From an uncultured Collinsella sp. (lineage in GTDB: Bacteria; Actinomycetota; Coriobacteriia; Coriobacteriales; Coriobacteriaceae): DNA of 7,125 nt. The notes under the pieces are model-generated. The model made no database searches. It saw only the letters and a list, made by a program, of their open reading frames with translations, and was not told the DNA's origin. Positions 5,977 to 7,125 of the stretch are shown here, in pieces; the stretch's first letter is position 1, and every line of letters begins with the position of its first letter. Where the stretch lies: assembly GCA_900553345.1 (NCBI GenBank), contig USDE01000069.1, forward strand, positions 1 to 7,125. The letters run 5' to 3'. Made by a program: the position numbers and the translations under genes.

Positions 5977-6260
5977 TGAGCAAGGCGTATACGGCTGCCA
6001 ATGGTCAGGTTGTAACGGATGAAATGATTGACGCGTGGTGTGAGTCGTACGAGCATGGCGAGTTTCCGGACGGCGAGCATACCGTTGGGGGGATCGTGCA
6101 CGGGCGGCCTCCACTCTCAAGCGAAGGGACGGCAACGCTATCGGTCAAGATTCCCCTCGGGATGAAGGAGGCGATTCGTCGACGGGCGGCGGCTGAAGGA
6201 ATGACGCCAAGTGAGTTTGCCCGTGCAGCCCTGAGCGAAAAACTTCTTGCGGCGGGTTGA
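5973..6260 (+). CDS. Ribbon-helix-helix (CopG-like) protein, putative antitoxin and autorepressor
   Basis: 95 residues from ATG 5973, or 94 from the adjacent ATG 5976, which has better spacing to a GAGGGG ribosome binding site at about 5964-5969. The N-terminal half contains VTDEMIDAWCESYEHGEFP, an acidic helix likely to contact the partner protein, then a linker with HGRPPLS. The C-terminal half is a ribbon-helix-helix domain: strand TATLSVKIPL (53-62), helix KEAIRRRAAAEG (65-76), and helix TPSEFARAALSEKLLA (78-93). Such domains dimerise and bind short palindromes through the strand. Gene order (putative toxin first, DNA-binding partner second) matches BrnTA-type modules. Neutralisation of the upstream protein and repression through the dyad at 5670-5684 are inferences. 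Confidence 0.72.
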   Translation: MMSKAYTAANGQVVTDEMIDAWCESYEHGEFPDGEHTVGGIVHGRPPLSSEGTATLSVKIPLGMKEAIRRRAAAEGMTPSEFARAALSEKLLAAG

Positions 6261-6310
6261 TGTCTCTAACGTGCTGTTCTATAAGTTCGGACTTGTGGCT
6301 GACGCCGTGC

Positions 6311-6363
6311 TCAAAAACTTTTTTCAAATTCTCGGTTGACCGGAGCGCGTCCTTGGTTATACT
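6311..6363 (+). promoter_or_regulatory. Sigma-A type promoter of tRNA-Phe with AT-rich upstream element
   Basis: The -35 box TTGACC (6336-6341) and -10 box TATACT (6358-6363) are separated by 16 bases. An A/T-rich stretch at 6311-6330 (A-run then T-run) directly upstream resembles an UP element, common before stable-RNA genes. Transcription should begin at about 6369-6371, giving a leader of about 26 bases before the tRNA. Confidence 0.75.
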
Positions 6364-6369
6364 AATCAA

Positions 6370-6384
6370 GCCTTGAAACAAGGC
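6370..6384 (+). repeat. Perfect hairpin in the pre-tRNA-Phe 5' leader
   Basis: GCCTTG (6370-6375), loop AAA, then CAAGGC (6379-6384) form a perfect 6-bp stem with a 3-base loop. It begins almost exactly at the predicted transcription start and lies 11 bases before the mature tRNA, so the primary transcript would carry a 5'-terminal hairpin removed with the leader by RNase P. Confidence 0.6.
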
Positions 6385-6395
6385 ACACCTCAAAT

Positions 6396-6468
<73 letters not shown>

Positions 6469-6481
6469 CCTTGAATTGACT

Positions 6482-6512
6482 AGGACCTCTGCAAAGGGGT
6501 CCTTTTCTTTTT
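6482..6512 (+). terminator. Intrinsic terminator of tRNA-Phe
   Basis: AGGACCTCT (6482-6490) pairs with AGGGGTCCT (6495-6503) across a GCAA tetraloop to give a 9-bp stem with one G:T pair. TTTTCTTTTT follows immediately. This is a textbook Rho-independent terminator 13 bases after the tRNA. Confidence 0.92.
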
Positions 6513-6519
6513 GTAGCGC

Positions 6520-6542
6520 CCGCGGGTTATGTGGACCCGCGG
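6520..6542. repeat. Perfect inverted repeat, 8-bp arms
   Basis: CCGCGGGT (6520-6527) and ACCCGCGG (6535-6542) are exact reverse complements separated by 7 bases. AAAA follows on the + strand, so it is not an obvious terminator in that direction. It lies 5 bases before a second inverted repeat; function unknown. Confidence 0.7.
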
Positions 6543-6547
6543 AAAAT

Positions 6548-6579
6548 GCATCCCATTATTGAACGAAAGAATGGGATGC
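6548..6579. repeat. Perfect inverted repeat, 10-bp arms
   Basis: GCATCCCATT (6548-6557) and AATGGGATGC (6570-6579) are exact reverse complements with a 12-base spacer. Only a short T-run follows (GCTTT), so terminator activity is doubtful. It could be a protein-binding site, an RNA stem or an intergenic repeat; the window has no second copy for comparison. Confidence 0.7.
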
Positions 6580-6673
6580 GCTTTCCGGCGCCTGCCCTCG
6601 GCGTGTATGCGCACTCGGTACGTCATCTTGGCCCCGCTCGCCCCAGACATTCCTCCCGCTTTTGCGCCACTTT

Positions 6674-6713
6674 ACAGACCGTTCGGTCGTCTGTCCGCAC
6701 GCGCGGGTATACT
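6674..6713 (+). promoter_or_regulatory. Candidate promoter and overlapping operator upstream of the GH5 gene
   Basis: A good -10 box, TATACT (6708-6713), has no proper -35 box 16-18 bases upstream. Instead a dyad occupies that region: GACCG-TT-CGGTC (6677-6688), nested off-centre within a second pair, ACAGAC (6674-6679) and GTCTGT (6689-6694). The inner element resembles operators of TetR-family regulators. A weak -35 plus an overlapping palindrome suggests regulated transcription of the glycosidase gene. TTTACA at 6671-6676 is 31 bases from the -10 box, too far to pair with it. Confidence 0.5.
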
Positions 6714-6742
6714 CAAAACGATACTTTTCCTGTGCAATACGA

Positions 6743-6759
6743 TGCAGGCTCGGCCTGCA
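6743..6759 (+). repeat. Hairpin in the 5' untranslated region of the GH5 gene
   Basis: TGCAGGC (6743-6749), loop TCG, GCCTGCA (6753-6759) form a perfect 7-bp GC-rich stem about 20 bases before the start codon and just ahead of the ribosome binding site. It could stabilise the message, act as an operator, or modulate initiation. No T-run follows, so it is not a terminator by itself. Confidence 0.55.
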
Positions 6760-6778
6760 CGATCCGAAGGGGGCAGTG

Positions 6779-7125
6779 ATGGAGAGGATACTCGGCGTTA
6801 ATCTCTCTGGCTGGTTTATTCCCGAGCCTTGGGTGACCCCGTCGCTATACGCGGCGACCGGTGCATCCAATGCGGCCGAGCTGCAGGAGGCCATGGGCAC
6901 CGCCGCCTATAACGAACGCATGCGCCGTCATTACGAGACGTTTGTGAGTGAAGACGATTTTCGCCGTATGGCGCAGATCGGTCTCAATGCCGTGCGTCTG
7001 CCGGTGCCCTGGTATGCCTTTGGCTCGCAGGAGTCCGATGCGTCCTACATCTCGGTTGTCGACTACATCGACCGTGCAATTGAGTGGGCTGCCAAGTACG
7101 ACATCCGCGTGCTGCTCGATCTGGC
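6779..7125 (+). CDS. Glycoside hydrolase family 5, exo-beta-1,3-glucanase-like, 3'-truncated
   Basis: The frame opens at ATG 6779 behind a GAAGGGGG ribosome binding site and continues to the right edge; 115 residues are visible. The N terminus ILGVNLSGWFIPEPWVTPSLY matches the GVNLGGW-x-x-EPW-TPSL start typical of exo-beta-1,3-glucanase-like GH5 enzymes, and HYETFVSEDDFRRMAQIGLNAVRLPVPWYAF matches the first helix and second strand of the barrel, including the conserved Arg of the AVRLPV strand. The catalytic acid/base and nucleophile glutamates lie downstream of the window and cannot be checked. No signal peptide is visible, so the enzyme is probably cytoplasmic and acts on imported oligosaccharides or glucosides. 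Substrate is inferred from family resemblance only. An operator-like dyad upstream suggests regulated expression. Confidence 0.85.
   Translation, partial: MERILGVNLSGWFIPEPWVTPSLYAATGASNAAELQEAMGTAAYNERMRRHYETFVSEDDFRRMAQIGLNAVRLPVPWYAFGSQESDASYISVVDYIDRAIEWAAKYDIRVLLDL

Noticed and set aside
6285..6325. Possible terminator after the antitoxin-like gene (AAGTTCGGACTT hairpin and downstream T-run)
   Set aside because: The stem is only 4 bp and about 25 bases from the T-run, which is better explained as the AT-rich element of the tRNA promoter.
6145..6393. Minus-strand frame of 82 codons antisense to the antitoxin-like gene and the tRNA promoter
   Set aside because: It would cover a well-supported ribbon-helix-helix coding region and a sigma-A promoter, and shows no ribosome binding site or domain.
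6529..6801. Small plus-strand frames between the tRNA terminator and the GH5 gene
   Set aside because: They run through inverted repeats and the promoter region, and the translation is not protein-like.

Overview
The window looks like chromosome of a high-GC actinobacterium, most likely class Coriobacteriia (Collinsella-like). This is a judgement from GC-rich codon usage, tightly overlapping genes and the style of the tad proteins; no rRNA or marker gene here fixes the taxonomy. All genes are on the + strand.

Positions 1-5651 are the distal part of a tad (tight adherence, Flp-type pilus) operon. It holds the 3' end of a TadB-like inner-membrane platform gene, then tadC, a Flp pilin, an unrecognised single-pass membrane protein, a second small Flp-like pilin, a TadE-like pseudopilin, a large TadG-like protein with a long cysteine-containing ectodomain, a second TadE-like protein, and a DUF192 protein whose GTG start overlaps the previous stop. 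Most junctions overlap (ATGA, TAATG, GTGA or longer overlaps), which suggests one co-translated transcript. The tadA ATPase, tadZ and prepilin peptidase are not in view and may lie upstream or elsewhere. Four small proteins share an (E/D)-x-x-A-Q-x-T-x-E signature, consistent with a type IV prepilin peptidase that cleaves after Ala rather than the usual Gly.

Positions 5652-6260 hold a two-gene module: a short BrnT-like protein followed, with a 4-base overlap, by a ribbon-helix-helix protein. This is the layout of a type II toxin-antitoxin system. A perfect 15-bp dyad just upstream is a candidate operator.

Positions 6261-6512 hold a single tRNA-Phe(GAA) transcription unit: AT-rich upstream element, sigma-A promoter, leader hairpin, tRNA and a strong intrinsic terminator. 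The tRNA has an apparent U4:C69 acceptor-stem mismatch and no encoded CCA end.

Positions 6513-6778 are intergenic and rich in inverted repeats, including a palindromic operator-like element beside a -10 box. They lead into the start of a glycoside hydrolase family 5 gene (exo-beta-1,3-glucanase-like N terminus) that runs off the window's right edge.
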